A stretch of 64,000 bases of DNA, from NCBI RefSeq assembly GCF_033001325.1, contig NZ_CP133111.1, positions 620,001 to 684,000 on the forward strand, read 5' to 3'. The notes under the pieces were generated by a model. The model saw only the letters and a program-made list of their open reading frames with translations, did no database searches and was not told where the DNA came from. The DNA comes from Rhodopseudomonas sp. BAL398 (GTDB taxonomy: Bacteria; Pseudomonadota; Alphaproteobacteria; Rhizobiales; Xanthobacteraceae). Below, piece by piece: positions 1-7,956 of this stretch. Positions within the stretch are counted from its first letter, which is position 1; the number at the start of each line of letters is the position of its first letter. Made by a program: the position numbers and the translations under genes.

Positions 1-1502
1 TATTCGTCGGCCTTGTTGACCACCACGATGGCCCGACAGGAGCCCAGCGCGAATTGAGCGCGGCAGGCGGCGATCGTCGCGGTCGAGGGCACCTGGCCGA
101 TATCGGTTCGCATCGTGCGTTCGACCGTAAGATTGCGCAGCCAGCCGACATCATTGGCGCTGCGGATGGTTTCGCCGCTGAGATGAAGTCGCCAGGTCGA
201 GAACGAGTGACCGAACAGGAAGCGGACGCCGATGCTGGTCACGATGCAGGCGGCCAGAACCACCGCCGTCACGTCGACATTTCGTGTCATTTCCAGGACC
301 AGAAACGCCATGGTGAGCGGTCCGCCGACGATGGCGACGCCAAGCGTCGCCATGCCGGTCAGCATGCTGACCTGGGGATCGACGGCGATGGTGGGCAGCC
401 ATAGCAGCAGCACCGCCGCGTAGAATTTGCCGATCAGGCTGCCGACAAACAGCGAGGCGAAGAACAACCCGCCACGAAATCCGGACCCCAGGGAAATCAT
501 GCAGGCCGTCATCTTCAGGGCAATCACCACCGCGATCACCCCGATCGCCATCTCCCGATGCAGATCGAGCAGCATCGCCCCGTGGCCCGCCGCCAACACC
601 TGCGGGGTCACGATTGCCAGACAGCCGACCAACAGCCCGCCGACCGCGGGTCTGATCCAGACCGGCATCCCGGTTCGGGTAAAGATCTTTTCGAAGACCG
701 GCGAACTGCGCATCACCGCGATGCCGACCGCGCCGGTGATCAGCGCCAGCGCGATCAGCGCCAGATATTGCTCGACCCCCACCGCGCTGACCCGGAGCAG
801 CTCGAGCGAATAGGGGGCGCCGCCGAGCCAATGCGCGGTGATCGCGCCGGCCAGGGAGGCCGCGAGAATCGGCGCGGCGCTGGCCACCGAATAGACCCCG
901 ACAATCAGCTCGCAGGCATAGAACGCGCCGGTGATCGGCGCGCCGAACGCCGCCGCAATCGCCGCGGCCGAGCCGCAACCGACGATCAGGCGCTGGTCGT
1001 TTCGCCGCAGATTGAGGAATTGCCCGAGCAACGAGGCGGCTGCGGATCCGATCTGGGTATAGCCCGCCTCGAGTCCGACCGACGCCCCGCAACCGTTGGA
1101 GATCAGCGTCTGACCGCTGACCACCGCGCTGTCGCGAAACGACAACAGCCCACCGCGCAGCGCATTGGCCTCGATCGGGTCGACCGCATGGGCGATCTTC
1201 CAGCGCCGTCGGCTCCACTCCATGATGCCGAGCACAAGGCCGCCGATGGCCGGGGCCATCAGCGCCACATGCGGTGTGACATAGGCATTGGCGCTCAGCC
1301 GCACATCGACCGCGATGCCATAGATCAGAACGTGGGCGATCTGGGCGATTTCGCTCATGAGGGTGACGACGGCGCCGACGCCCACGCCGATCAGCAAGGC
1401 GAGCGGGACGAGGTAGAACTCGTTGCTGCGCAGCAGCAGCCGCATTCGCATCAAGATCAGATTCAGGCCCAGGCGATCATTGCGGTGTTGAACCTGATCC
1501 AT
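1..1502 (-). CDS. ClC-family chloride channel/antiporter with CBS-like tail (3' end outside window)
   Basis: An integral membrane protein that moves chloride, probably in exchange for protons. From the ATG at 1502 the frame stays open for 500 codons and runs off the window edge. Many hydrophobic helices are visible. The ClC selectivity/gate region is at residues 137-150 (NGCGASVGLEAGYTQ-like), where E145 sits at the position of the gating glutamate. A second filter-like segment, GSGFRGGLFFASL, lies further on. After the last helix the chain enters a soluble stretch (TVERMRTDIGQVPSTATI) that looks like the start of a CBS domain. A purine-rich stretch (ggcggag) abuts the chosen ATG, and ATGs at codons 18 and 20 are alternatives. 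The other long minus-strand reading frame here is a shadow. Confidence 0.85.
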   Translation of the reverse strand, partial: MDQVQHRNDRLGLNLILMRMRLLLRSNEFYLVPLALLIGVGVGAVVTLMSEIAQIAHVLIYGIAVDVRLSANAYVTPHVALMAPAIGGLVLGIMEWSRRRWKIAHAVDPIEANALRGGLLSFRDSAVVSGQTLISNGCGASVGLEAGYTQIGSAAASLLGQFLNLRRNDQRLIVGCGSAAAIAAAFGAPITGAFYACELIVGVYSVASAAPILAASLAGAITAHWLGGAPYSLELLRVSAVGVEQYLALIALALITGAVGIAVMRSSPVFEKIFTRTGMPVWIRPAVGGLLVGCLAIVTPQVLAAGHGAMLLDLHREMAIGVIAVVIALKMTACMISLGSGFRGGLFFASLFVGSLIGKFYAAVLLLWLPTIAVDPQVSMLTGMATLGVAIVGGPLTMAFLVLEMTRNVDVTAVVLAACIVTSIGVRFLFGHSFSTWRLHLSGETIRSANDVGWLRNLTVERTMRTDIGQVPSTATIAACRAQFALGSCRAIVVVNKADE

Positions 1503-1787
1503 CTCCGCCAACTCGATTCCACCAATCTCAGCGTTTCGTTCAGCCGGGCCGCTCGGCGCGGTCCCCAGGCGATCGCCGTCCTTCTAGCCATAAGGAGATG
1601 GCGCTGTATATCTCGATTCATCCGTAGCTCGGGAGAGCCGGCGGCCGCGCTGCCGGGCGGCGCCAGCCTACGGCGACTCGGCCGCCGGGGGGCAGATCTG
1701 CCGCGAGCGCTACGAACAGGCTCGCAAGGCCCGCCGTTGGGACCATTTACAGACGTTGTCATGCTTGATAGGCATCAGGCGTAGTTC
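1503..1787. other. Intergenic region with no gene seen
   Basis: About 285 bases lie between the ClC start and the cobalamin riboswitch. I see no convincing coding frame. Short open frames on both strands have the Arg/Pro/Gly-rich composition of random GC-rich DNA. It must carry the promoters for the divergent ClC gene and the cobalt operon, but no clear -35/-10 pair stands out. Confidence 0.5.
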
Positions 1788-1965
1788 TCGTTCGGCGGTG
1801 CCGGACGAGATAATAGGGAACACGGTGCGCCGCGTCCGCGCGGTTATTCCGAGGCTGCCCCCGCAACTGTAAGCGGCGAATCTCGCCGAGAGAACACCAC
1901 TGGTCCGCAAGGGCTGGGAAGGTTCGGCGAGATGATGACCCGTGAGCCAGGAGACCTGCCACAAC
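1788..1965 (+). promoter_or_regulatory. Cobalamin (AdoCbl) riboswitch
   Basis: The conserved blocks of the cobalamin aptamer are present in order: a 5' ggtgcc segment (about 1798), ataatagggaacacggtg (about 1831), the core gctgcccccgcaactgtaag (about 1854), ccactgg, gggaagg, gatgacccgtgagccagg, and the B12-box end gagacctgcc (1951-1960). It lies about 150 bases upstream of the first cobalt-transport gene in the same orientation. High cobalamin should therefore repress uptake of the cobalt used to make it. Confidence 0.95.
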
Positions 1966-2062
1966 CGTTCGCAGCCGCGGACGGCTCGTTCGTCTGACGC
2001 CGGGGTGTGCGTCGTGCAACATCACGGCGCGACTGCGCCGGTGTGAGCACGGGTCCTCGCGC

Positions 2063-2110
2063 GTCTCCTTATGGGAATCGCGGCCGCAATCCGGCCGCGT
2101 GTTGGGAGAC
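2063..2110 (+). promoter_or_regulatory. Possible expression platform sequestering the ribosome binding site
   Basis: GTCTCC (2063-2068) is complementary to GGAGAC (2105-2110), which contains the Shine-Dalgarno of the first cobalt gene. Between them sits a perfect 8-bp hairpin (CGCGGCCG 2079-2086 with CGGCCGCG 2092-2099). Together they form a stacked stem that would hide the ribosome binding site. This fits translational control by the upstream riboswitch. The pairing is visible; the role is inferred. Confidence 0.5.
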
Positions 2111-2116
2111 ACGTTC

Positions 2117-2905
2117 ATGAAACTCTTCAATTCAGTTCTGGCCGCTGCTGTGCTGGCCTGGGTGGCGCCGGCCGAAGCCCACTTCCAGCTGATCTATACC
2201 CCCAAGGTGAACCTGGAGAAGCGGACCGAGATCCCGTTGTTGCTGGTGTTCTGGCATCCGTTCGCGAATGGCCACGCCATGGACATGGGTAGGCCGGAGC
2301 AATTCTTCGTCATCAACAAGCACAAGAAGACCGATCTGCTCGGCACGCTGGCGCCGGTGACCTTCAAGGGCGCGGAGAATTCCGCCGCCGCCTTCGAGAC
2401 CAAATTCACCCCCAAGGGACTTGGCGATTACGTCTTCGGCCTGGTGCCCGCGCCCTATCTGGAGACCTCCGAGGACAAGTACATCCAGCAGATCACCAAA
2501 TCCTTCGTGAATCTGGGCGGCGCGCCGACCGACTGGGACAAGCCGCTTGGCCTGCCGACCGAGATCGTGCCGCTCAACAAGCCGACCGCGATCGTCGCCG
2601 GATCGACCTTCTCCGGTCGGGTTCTGTCCGAAGGCGAGCCGGTCGCCGACGCTGAAGTCGAGATCGAATATATCGCCGCCGAACCGGACCTCGCCACGCG
2701 CAGCGCCGGCAAGCCGAGCGTCACGCCACCGCCCGGCGGCACGCTGATCGCCAAGACCGACGCCAATGGCATTTTCACCTTCGGCATTCCCAAAGCGGGG
2801 TTCTGGGGTTTCGCCGCGCTCGGCGTCGGCCCGGCGAAGAAATTCGAGGGCAAGGATCTGTCGCAAGACGCGGTGATCTGGGTCCGCGCCAACGATCTCA
2901 AGTGA
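2117..2905 (+). CDS. DUF4198 periplasmic component of the cobalt ECF transporter (NikK/CbiK-like)
   Basis: A 262-residue exported protein that opens the riboswitch-controlled cobalt operon. The ATG at 2117 is preferred over the in-frame 2099 because gggag lies 9 bases upstream and the product then begins with a clean signal peptide (MKLFNSVLAAAVLAW, cut near AEA-H). The mature N-terminus would start with His (HFQLIYTP), a feature of this family thought to help metal binding. A carboxypeptidase-regulatory/Ig-like fold is suggested in the C-terminal half (GRVLSEGEPVADAEVEIEY). Proteins of this family accompany nickel and cobalt ECF systems that lack CbiN. Cobalt specificity comes from the riboswitch context, not from the protein itself. 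Confidence 0.8.
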   Translation: MKLFNSVLAAAVLAWVAPAEAHFQLIYTPKVNLEKRTEIPLLLVFWHPFANGHAMDMGRPEQFFVINKHKKTDLLGTLAPVTFKGAENSAAAFETKFTPKGLGDYVFGLVPAPYLETSEDKYIQQITKSFVNLGGAPTDWDKPLGLPTEIVPLNKPTAIVAGSTFSGRVLSEGEPVADAEVEIEYIAAEPDLATRSAGKPSVTPPPGGTLIAKTDANGIFTFGIPKAGFWGFAALGVGPAKKFEGKDLSQDAVIWVRANDLK

Positions 2906-2921
2906 CGCCAGGAGAGCCGCC

Positions 2922-3548
2922 ATGCATATCGTCGACGGAGCGCTTTCCCTGCCGGTCCTCGTCACCGGCTCCGCGATCGCCGTCGCGGGCATCGGCATTG
3001 GCCTGCGACAGATGCCGATCGACAAGATTCCGGCCGCCGGGGTCCTGAGCGCGACCTTCTTCGTCGCCTCCCTGGTCCATGTTCCGATCGGTCCCTCGAG
3101 CGTTCACCTCATCGTCAATGGCCTGGCCGGGCTGGTGCTCGGCTGGGCGGCCTTTCCGGCGCTGTTCGTGGCTTTGTTGTTGCAGGCGGTGTTCTTCGGC
3201 TTCGGCGGCCTGACCGTGCTGGGCGTCAACACGGTCGATATCGCGCTGCCGGCGCTGATCGTCAGCTATGTCTGCCGGCCCGGCATCGTCCACGCCTCGC
3301 CGGCGGTGGCGGCGATTTGGGGCGGGGTTGGCGGCGCGCTGGCGATCGCGCTGACGGCGATCTGCGTCGGCGTGGCGCTCGGCTTCTCCGGCAGCGAATT
3401 CATCCCCGCCGCGAAGCTGGTCTTCATCGCCCATATTCCGGTGATGGTCATCGAGGCCGTTCTCACCGCCGCGGCGGTCTATCTCGTGCGCCGGGTCAAG
3501 CCGGAATTGTTTGACGCCTTCGCCGCGCCGGCGCCCCAGGGAGCATGA
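2922..3548 (+). CDS. cbiM: Cobalt ECF transporter substrate-specificity component CbiM
   Basis: A membrane S-component that captures Co(II) for uptake. The protein starts MHIVDGALS, the CbiM/NikM signature in which the N-terminal amine and His2 help bind the metal. Conserved segments follow: the VHVPIGPSSVHL stretch with its histidines, then hydrophobic helices to the end. The length, 208 residues, is usual. It begins 16 bases after the DUF4198 gene and is followed within 5 bases by the CbiL-like gene. NikM for nickel is the alternative, and the cobalamin riboswitch makes cobalt far more likely. Confidence 0.93.
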   Translation: MHIVDGALSLPVLVTGSAIAVAGIGIGLRQMPIDKIPAAGVLSATFFVASLVHVPIGPSSVHLIVNGLAGLVLGWAAFPALFVALLLQAVFFGFGGLTVLGVNTVDIALPALIVSYVCRPGIVHASPAVAAIWGGVGGALAIALTAICVGVALGFSGSEFIPAAKLVFIAHIPVMVIEAVLTAAAVYLVRRVKPELFDAFAAPAPQGA

Positions 3549-3552
3549 TGCC

Positions 3553-4170
3553 ATGATCAAGACCGCGATGACTAAGACCATTGCCTCGGTGCTGCTCGCG
3601 CTGCTCATCGCCTGCGGAGCCTGCGTCCCGGCGCTGGCTCACAAGGTCGTCGCCGGCGCCTATGCCAGCGGCGACCGCATCGAGGGTGAAATCGGCTTCT
3701 CCGACGGTTCGATGGCCAAGAACGCTCTGGTCGAAGTTCTGGCGGAGGATGGCGGCAAACTCGGCGAGACCCATACTGCCGAGGACGGCACCTTCGTCTT
3801 CACGCCGACCAAGCGGGTGGTCCATATTTTCCATGCCGATCTCGGTGGCGGCCACGTCGCCAATATCCGCCTGGAAGTCTCGGACCTGCCTGCGACGCTC
3901 AAAGCGTCAGGTACCGACAAGGCCCCGGCCGCCGCCGTGACCAGCGCCGCGAAGACGGCCGAAGCTGCCGCGGGCGGGATCAGCGATGCGCAACGTGCGG
4001 CTCTCGTCGAGGCGGTGCGCAACGAGGTCAAGCCGCTGCGGCGGGAGATCATCGCGCTGAAGGAGAAGAACGACCTGCAATCGATCCTCGGCGGCATCGG
4101 CTATATCGGCGGCCTGTTCGGCCTGTGGTTCTTCCTGGCCGCGCGACGCCAGCAAAAGCGGGCCGCCTGA
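3553..4170 (+). CDS. CbiL/NikL-like accessory protein of the cobalt transporter
   Basis: A 205-residue membrane-anchored periplasmic protein. The ATG at 3553 gives a normal signal peptide (TKTIASVLLALLIACGACVPALA) with the mature chain starting at HKVVAGAY; longer starts add a charged, unlikely leader. An Ig-like carboxypeptidase-regulatory domain follows (NALVEVLAEDGGKLGETHTAEDGTFVF), then a short coiled stretch, and a C-terminal transmembrane helix (IGGLFGLWFFLAARRQQKR). It takes the place of CbiN in ECF systems of the KLMQO type. Its stop overlaps the cbiQ start (TGATG). Confidence 0.82.
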   Translation: MIKTAMTKTIASVLLALLIACGACVPALAHKVVAGAYASGDRIEGEIGFSDGSMAKNALVEVLAEDGGKLGETHTAEDGTFVFTPTKRVVHIFHADLGGGHVANIRLEVSDLPATLKASGTDKAPAAAVTSAAKTAEAAAGGISDAQRAALVEAVRNEVKPLRREIIALKEKNDLQSILGGIGYIGGLFGLWFFLAARRQQKRAA

Positions 4171-4964
4171 TGGGCCACGTCATCGGCGGCGAAGTGGTTG
4201 GCGTTCTGGAGACGGCGGTCACGCGGCGCAGCCCGCTCGCAGGGCTCGACGGACGGGTCCGCATCATCGTCACCGCCGTCTTTGCCGTCACCGTCGTATC
4301 GCTGAGCCATTTCGGGCCGCTGCTCGCGGCCTTGGCCGGCGCCGTCGCCATCATGCTGCTGGCGCGGCTGCCGATCGCCCGCACGCTTCGCCGCGTCGTC
4401 GCGATGGATGCCTTTATCGTGTTCATGATCGCGACGCTGCCCTTCACGGTGCCGGGCGAGCCGCTGTTCAGCCTGTTCGGTTTTCCGGCGAGCCGGGAAG
4501 GGATGGTGGAGGCACTGACGATCGCGCTCAAGGCCAATACGGCGGTGCTGGCGGCGATGGCGCTGCTGTCGTCGTTCGATCCGGTGGCGTTCGGGCGGGC
4601 GCTGGCCCGGCTCGGCATGCCCGAACCGCTGGTCCATCTCATCCTGTTCAATGTCCGCTATATCGACGTGCTCGACCGCGAGTATCAACGGCTGCGCGTG
4701 GCGATGCGGGCGCGCGGCTTTCGGCCGTCGAATTCGCGTCACACCTATGTCAGCTTCGGCTATCTGATCGGGATGCTGCTGATCCGCGCGCTGGAGCGTT
4801 CGGAGCGCATCTTGCAGGCGATGAAATGCCGGGGCTTCTCCGGGCGGCTGTTCCTTGACGCCGACGAGCGCATCGGACAGATGGATGTCGTGTTCGCTGC
4901 CGTCTGCGGCGCCTTTGTCGGCGGTCTCGTCCTGTGGGAGATGATCATCCGTGCCACTGTTTGA
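4170..4964 (+). CDS. cbiQ: Cobalt ECF transporter transmembrane (T) component CbiQ
   Basis: A 264-residue membrane protein that couples the ATPase to CbiM. The ATG at 4170 overlaps the previous stop codon, which favours it over the upstream 4125. Several transmembrane helices are evident. The coupling-helix motifs of T-components are visible: AMRARGF near residue 185 and AMKCRGFSGR near residue 220, each of the A-x-x-x-R-G type that docks on the ATPase. The 3' end overlaps cbiO by 14 bases, implying translational coupling. Confidence 0.92.
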   Translation: MGHVIGGEVVGVLETAVTRRSPLAGLDGRVRIIVTAVFAVTVVSLSHFGPLLAALAGAVAIMLLARLPIARTLRRVVAMDAFIVFMIATLPFTVPGEPLFSLFGFPASREGMVEALTIALKANTAVLAAMALLSSFDPVAFGRALARLGMPEPLVHLILFNVRYIDVLDREYQRLRVAMRARGFRPSNSRHTYVSFGYLIGMLLIRALERSERILQAMKCRGFSGRLFLDADERIGQMDVVFAAVCGAFVGGLVLWEMIIRATV

Positions 4965-5646
4965 CGTTCGCGGCATCGTCTTTGCCTATCCCGGGCAGCC
5001 CAATGTGCTCGACGGCGTCGATCTGGCGCTTCATCCCAGCGAACGTCTGTGCGTCGTCGGCCCCAACGGCGCCGGCAAGAGCACGCTGCTGCAAATTCTG
5101 GTCGGCCTGCTGCTGCCGCGCGCCGGAACGGTGACGGCGTTCGGCAGCGTCCGCCGGGTCGAGCGCGATTTCCACGACGTCCGCCGCCGCGCCGGCTTCG
5201 TGTTCCAGGACCCCGACGATCAATTGTTCTGCCCGACCGTCGCCGAGGACGTCGCGTTCGGCCCGCGCAATCTCGGCAAGACTCGCCAGGAGGCCGCAAT
5301 GATCGTCGATGCGACGCTCGAGCAACTGGAGCTTTCGCATTTGCGCGATCGCGTCACCCACAAGCTCTCCGGCGGTGAGAAGCGGCTGGTGACGCTGGCT
5401 GCGGTGCTGGCGATGCAGCCCGAGGTTCTGCTGCTCGACGAGCCGACCAACGCGCTGGACGAGCGCATCTATGGCCGTCTGATCGATATCCTGACCGGCC
5501 TGCCGCAGGCGATGATCGTGGTCTCGCACGACCCGCATTTTCGCCGCGCGATCGGCACCCGCAGCGTCGGTCTCGGCGATGGGCGGTTATCCGCGCTGGA
5601 CGAGACGTCGCGTGTCGATGCCCGGATCATGCCGCGCTCGCGATAG
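4951..5646 (+). CDS. cbiO: Cobalt ECF transporter ATP-binding component CbiO
   Basis: The cytoplasmic ATPase of the cobalt importer, 231 residues from a GTG start inside the end of cbiQ. Walker A is GPNGAGKST, the Q-loop is VFQDPDDQLF (typical of ECF ATPases), the signature is LSGGEKR, Walker B is VLLLDEPTNALD and the switch histidine is in VVSHD. It is shorter than many CbiO proteins of about 270 residues because the C-terminal extension is missing. It is the last gene of the operon and converges on the tetR gene 21 bases away. No clear terminator was seen. Confidence 0.93.
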   Translation: MPLFDVRGIVFAYPGQPNVLDGVDLALHPSERLCVVGPNGAGKSTLLQILVGLLLPRAGTVTAFGSVRRVERDFHDVRRRAGFVFQDPDDQLFCPTVAEDVAFGPRNLGKTRQEAAMIVDATLEQLELSHLRDRVTHKLSGGEKRLVTLAAVLAMQPEVLLLDEPTNALDERIYGRLIDILTGLPQAMIVVSHDPHFRRAIGTRSVGLGDGRLSALDETSRVDARIMPRSR

Positions 5647-5667
5647 CGGGATTAAGCGCTGCGACGC

Positions 5668-6333
5668 TCAGCGTCCGCGTCGCGCCGGCTTGGCCTCGCC
5701 CGGACTCCTGACCGTCCCGCCCAGCGCCAGCACCGCCACGCCGACAATCCGTTCAATTACCGCGCCGACGTCGTCGAGGTCGCACTGATCGTCGGAGAGG
5801 CGCAGCAGCCGTTCGCTGTCGCGGATGGTCTGGTGCGCCATCGCCAGGGCGAAATGCAGGCCCCAATAGATTTCGACGTCGGGCACGCCGGGCAGCGAAC
5901 GCCGCATCGCCGCGGCGAATCTGCGCAGATGGTCGATCTCGCGATTCTTGATCTTGCGGATCGGCGCCACCGATTCGATCGAGGCCCGGATCATGAAACG
6001 CGCGGCGTCCGAGCGTTGCTTGTCCGGGCCGAGGCAGCCGCGCAGCGTCGGCCCGACCAGCGCGCGCAGCACCGCGTCGATGGCCGCGCGCCCGCCGCCG
6101 GCGAGCTCCGCCGCCTTCAATTCGTTGAGCCGCTCGCGATTGGTGGCGAGGCTGCGGCTGACGAACAATTCGGCGATCAACTCGTCCTTGGAGCCGAAAT
6201 GATAGTTCACCGCGGCGAGATTGACCCCGGCCTCTGCGACGATGTCACGTAGCGTCACCTCGCCGAAGCCGCGCTCGGCATAGAGCCGTTCGGCCGCGCT
6301 CAGGATCGAGGTCCGTGTGGAATCCGTGGACAT
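5668..6333 (-). CDS. TetR/AcrR-family transcriptional regulator
   Basis: A 221-residue DNA-binding repressor. The ATG at 6333 puts the TetR N-terminal domain in its usual place, with helix-turn-helix around residues 26-48 ([26 protein letters not shown]). The longer upstream frame has no domain content. The C-terminal ligand domain contains [15 protein letters not shown], and its ligand cannot be read from the sequence. The gene is divergent from an acyl-CoA dehydrogenase and separated by 223 bases that carry a 20-bp palindrome. It therefore probably represses that gene and itself in response to an acyl-CoA or related compound. Confidence 0.88.
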   Translation of the reverse strand: MSTDSTRTSILSAAERLYAERGFGEVTLRDIVAEAGVNLAAVNYHFGSKDELIAELFVSRSLATNRERLNELKAAELAGGGRAAIDAVLRALVGPTLRGCLGPDKQRSDAARFMIRASIESVAPIRKIKNREIDHLRRFAAAMRRSLPGVPDVEIYWGLHFALAMAHQTIRDSERLLRLSDDQCDLDDVGAVIERIVGVAVLALGGTVRSPGEAKPARRGR

Positions 6334-6363
6334 GCCGCGCCGTGGAATAAGGGGAAACTTGCA

Positions 6364-6383
6364 TTTCAAACACTTGTATGAAA
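6364..6383. promoter_or_regulatory. Probable TetR operator palindrome
   Basis: TTTCAAACACTTGTATGAAA matches its own reverse complement at 16 of 20 positions (TTTCA.ACA..TGT.TGAAA). It lies 31 bases upstream of the tetR start and about 170 bases upstream of the acyl-CoA dehydrogenase ATG. The size and AT-rich centre in a GC-rich spacer fit a TetR dimer site. Confidence 0.65.
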
Positions 6384-6556
6384 CTATCGTTTTATCGCCC
6401 TGGATGTCAATGCGCCTGCCGCGTCGACGCTTCAGGCGAACCGCCGTTGCAACCGCAGCCGCGCCCCGCGCCGCTACCAGAATTGTCTTGCGGGGGACGG
6501 TGGCCGGGGAGACAGTGCCGCCAAAGATTTTCGGAAACAGAAGCGAGGAACGCCCT

Positions 6557-7795
6557 ATGGATTTCAACATGTCTGATCGCCAGCGCGAGTGGCTCGACCG
6601 CGTCTCGTCGTTCATGGACACCCACGTCCGCCCCGCCGTGCCGGTCTACAAGCAGCAGGACGAAGAGGGCGAGCGCTGGAAGGTGATTCCGGTGGTCGAG
6701 GAATTGAAGAAGAAGGCGCGCGCCGAAGGCCTTTGGAACATGTTCATGCCGCCGTCGTCGCATGAGGACGACGAGTTTCGCGGCGCCGGCCTGACCAATC
6801 TGGAATATGCGCTGCTGGCCGAACAGATGGGCCATATCAGCTGGGCTTCGGAAGTGTTCAACTGCTCGGCGCCCGACACCGGCAATATGGAAGTGTTCAT
6901 GCGCTACGGCTCCAAGGAGCTGAAGCGCAAATATCTGCGACCGCTGATGGATGGCGAGATCCGCTCCGCCTTCCTGATGACCGAGCCGGCCGTTGCCTCC
7001 TCGGACGCCACCAATATCGAGACCTCGATCGTGCGCGACGGTGACGAATACGTCATCAACGGCCGCAAATGGTGGTCGTCCGGCATGGGCGATCCGCGCT
7101 GCAAGGTGATGATCGTGATGGGCAAGACCGATCCGTCGGCGCCCAAGCATCAGGCCCAGTCGCAGATCGTGGTGCCGGCCGACGCCAAGGGCGTCAAGGT
7201 CGAGAAGATGCTGCCGGTGTTCGGCTATGACGACGCCCCGCATGGCCACGCCCAGGTGCTGCTCGACAATGTCCGCGTGCCGGTCGGCAACATCCTGCTC
7301 GGCGAAGGCCGCGGCTTCGAGATCGCGCAGGGCCGTCTCGGCCCGGGCCGTATCCATCACTGCATGCGCACCATCGGCAAGGCCGAGGAGGCGCTGGCGA
7401 AGATGGTGCAGCGGCTGTCGTCGCGCACCGCCTTCGGCAGGAAGATCATCGAATATTCGATCTGGGAGCAGCGCATCGCCGAGGCCCGCACCGATATCGA
7501 GATGAACCGGCTGCTGTGCCTGAAGGCCGCCGACATGATGGACAAGGTCGGCAACAAGACCGCCCAGCTCGAAATCGCGATGATCAAGGTCTCCGGCCCG
7601 AACATGGCGCTGAAGATCATCGACAACGCGATCCAGGCCTATGGCGCCGCCGGCGTCTCCGACGATGCGGGTCTCGCCCGTGACTATGCCTCGATGCGCA
7701 CCATGCGTCTGGCCGACGGTCCGGACGAGGTTCACAACCGGGCCATCGCGCGGCTGGAACTGCGCAAATACGCCAACGCGCCGGCCAAGCACTGA
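6557..7795 (+). CDS. Acyl-CoA dehydrogenase family protein (ACAD11/LvaC-like)
   Basis: A 412-residue flavoenzyme. The ATG at 6557 ([13 protein letters not shown]) starts the normal N-terminal helical domain; the 80 residues of open frame upstream have no family content. Visible features are the FAD/substrate-binding stretch [15 protein letters not shown], the beta-domain [12 protein letters not shown], the C-terminal helices [16 protein letters not shown], and [14 protein letters not shown] at the end. This subfamily occurs as the C-terminal half of ACAD10/ACAD11 and as LvaC of Pseudomonas, which act on hydroxyacyl-CoA esters. The APH-type kinase gene that follows supports this reading. An ordinary beta-oxidation role remains possible. 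Confidence 0.85.
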   Translation: MDFNMSDRQREWLDRVSSFMDTHVRPAVPVYKQQDEEGERWKVIPVVEELKKKARAEGLWNMFMPPSSHEDDEFRGAGLTNLEYALLAEQMGHISWASEVFNCSAPDTGNMEVFMRYGSKELKRKYLRPLMDGEIRSAFLMTEPAVASSDATNIETSIVRDGDEYVINGRKWWSSGMGDPRCKVMIVMGKTDPSAPKHQAQSQIVVPADAKGVKVEKMLPVFGYDDAPHGHAQVLLDNVRVPVGNILLGEGRGFEIAQGRLGPGRIHHCMRTIGKAEEALAKMVQRLSSRTAFGRKIIEYSIWEQRIAEARTDIEMNRLLCLKAADMMDKVGNKTAQLEIAMIKVSGPNMALKIIDNAIQAYGAAGVSDDAGLARDYASMRTMRLADGPDEVHNRAIARLELRKYANAPAKH

Positions 7796-7813
7796 CGCCC
7801 AGTGACCGTGCCA

Positions 7814-7880
7814 TCATCGCCGGACTTGATCCGGCGATGAATCTGCTGGAATGATGCATGCCCGGGCCGCGCCCGGGCAT
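7814..7880. repeat. Paired palindromic (REP-like) intergenic repeat
   Basis: Two consecutive hairpins: an 11-bp perfect stem (7814-7824 with 7830-7840, 5-base loop) and a 10-bp perfect stem (7858-7867 with 7871-7880, 3-base loop, ATGCCCGGGC). Similar cores recur near 19071 and 20493. The first ATG of the next frame (7858) lies inside the second stem and is not a credible start. Confidence 0.75.
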
Positions 7881-7956
7881 TGTCATGTGGGTTGCGCTGC
7901 AATCGAACGAGCTTGCGCGACAGGCTCGCGACAACAACAAAACAGGGAGCGCCAAG

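Noticed and set aside
151-1218. 355-codon minus-strand frame at the left edge
   Set aside because: It is Arg/Gly-rich and out of frame with the ClC channel, whose frame shows real membrane helices and the ClC filter motif.
1503-1787. Possible small gene or gene remnant upstream of the riboswitch (a frame ending in CLIGIRR)
   Set aside because: No start with a ribosome site, no recognisable motif, and composition like the other shadow frames.
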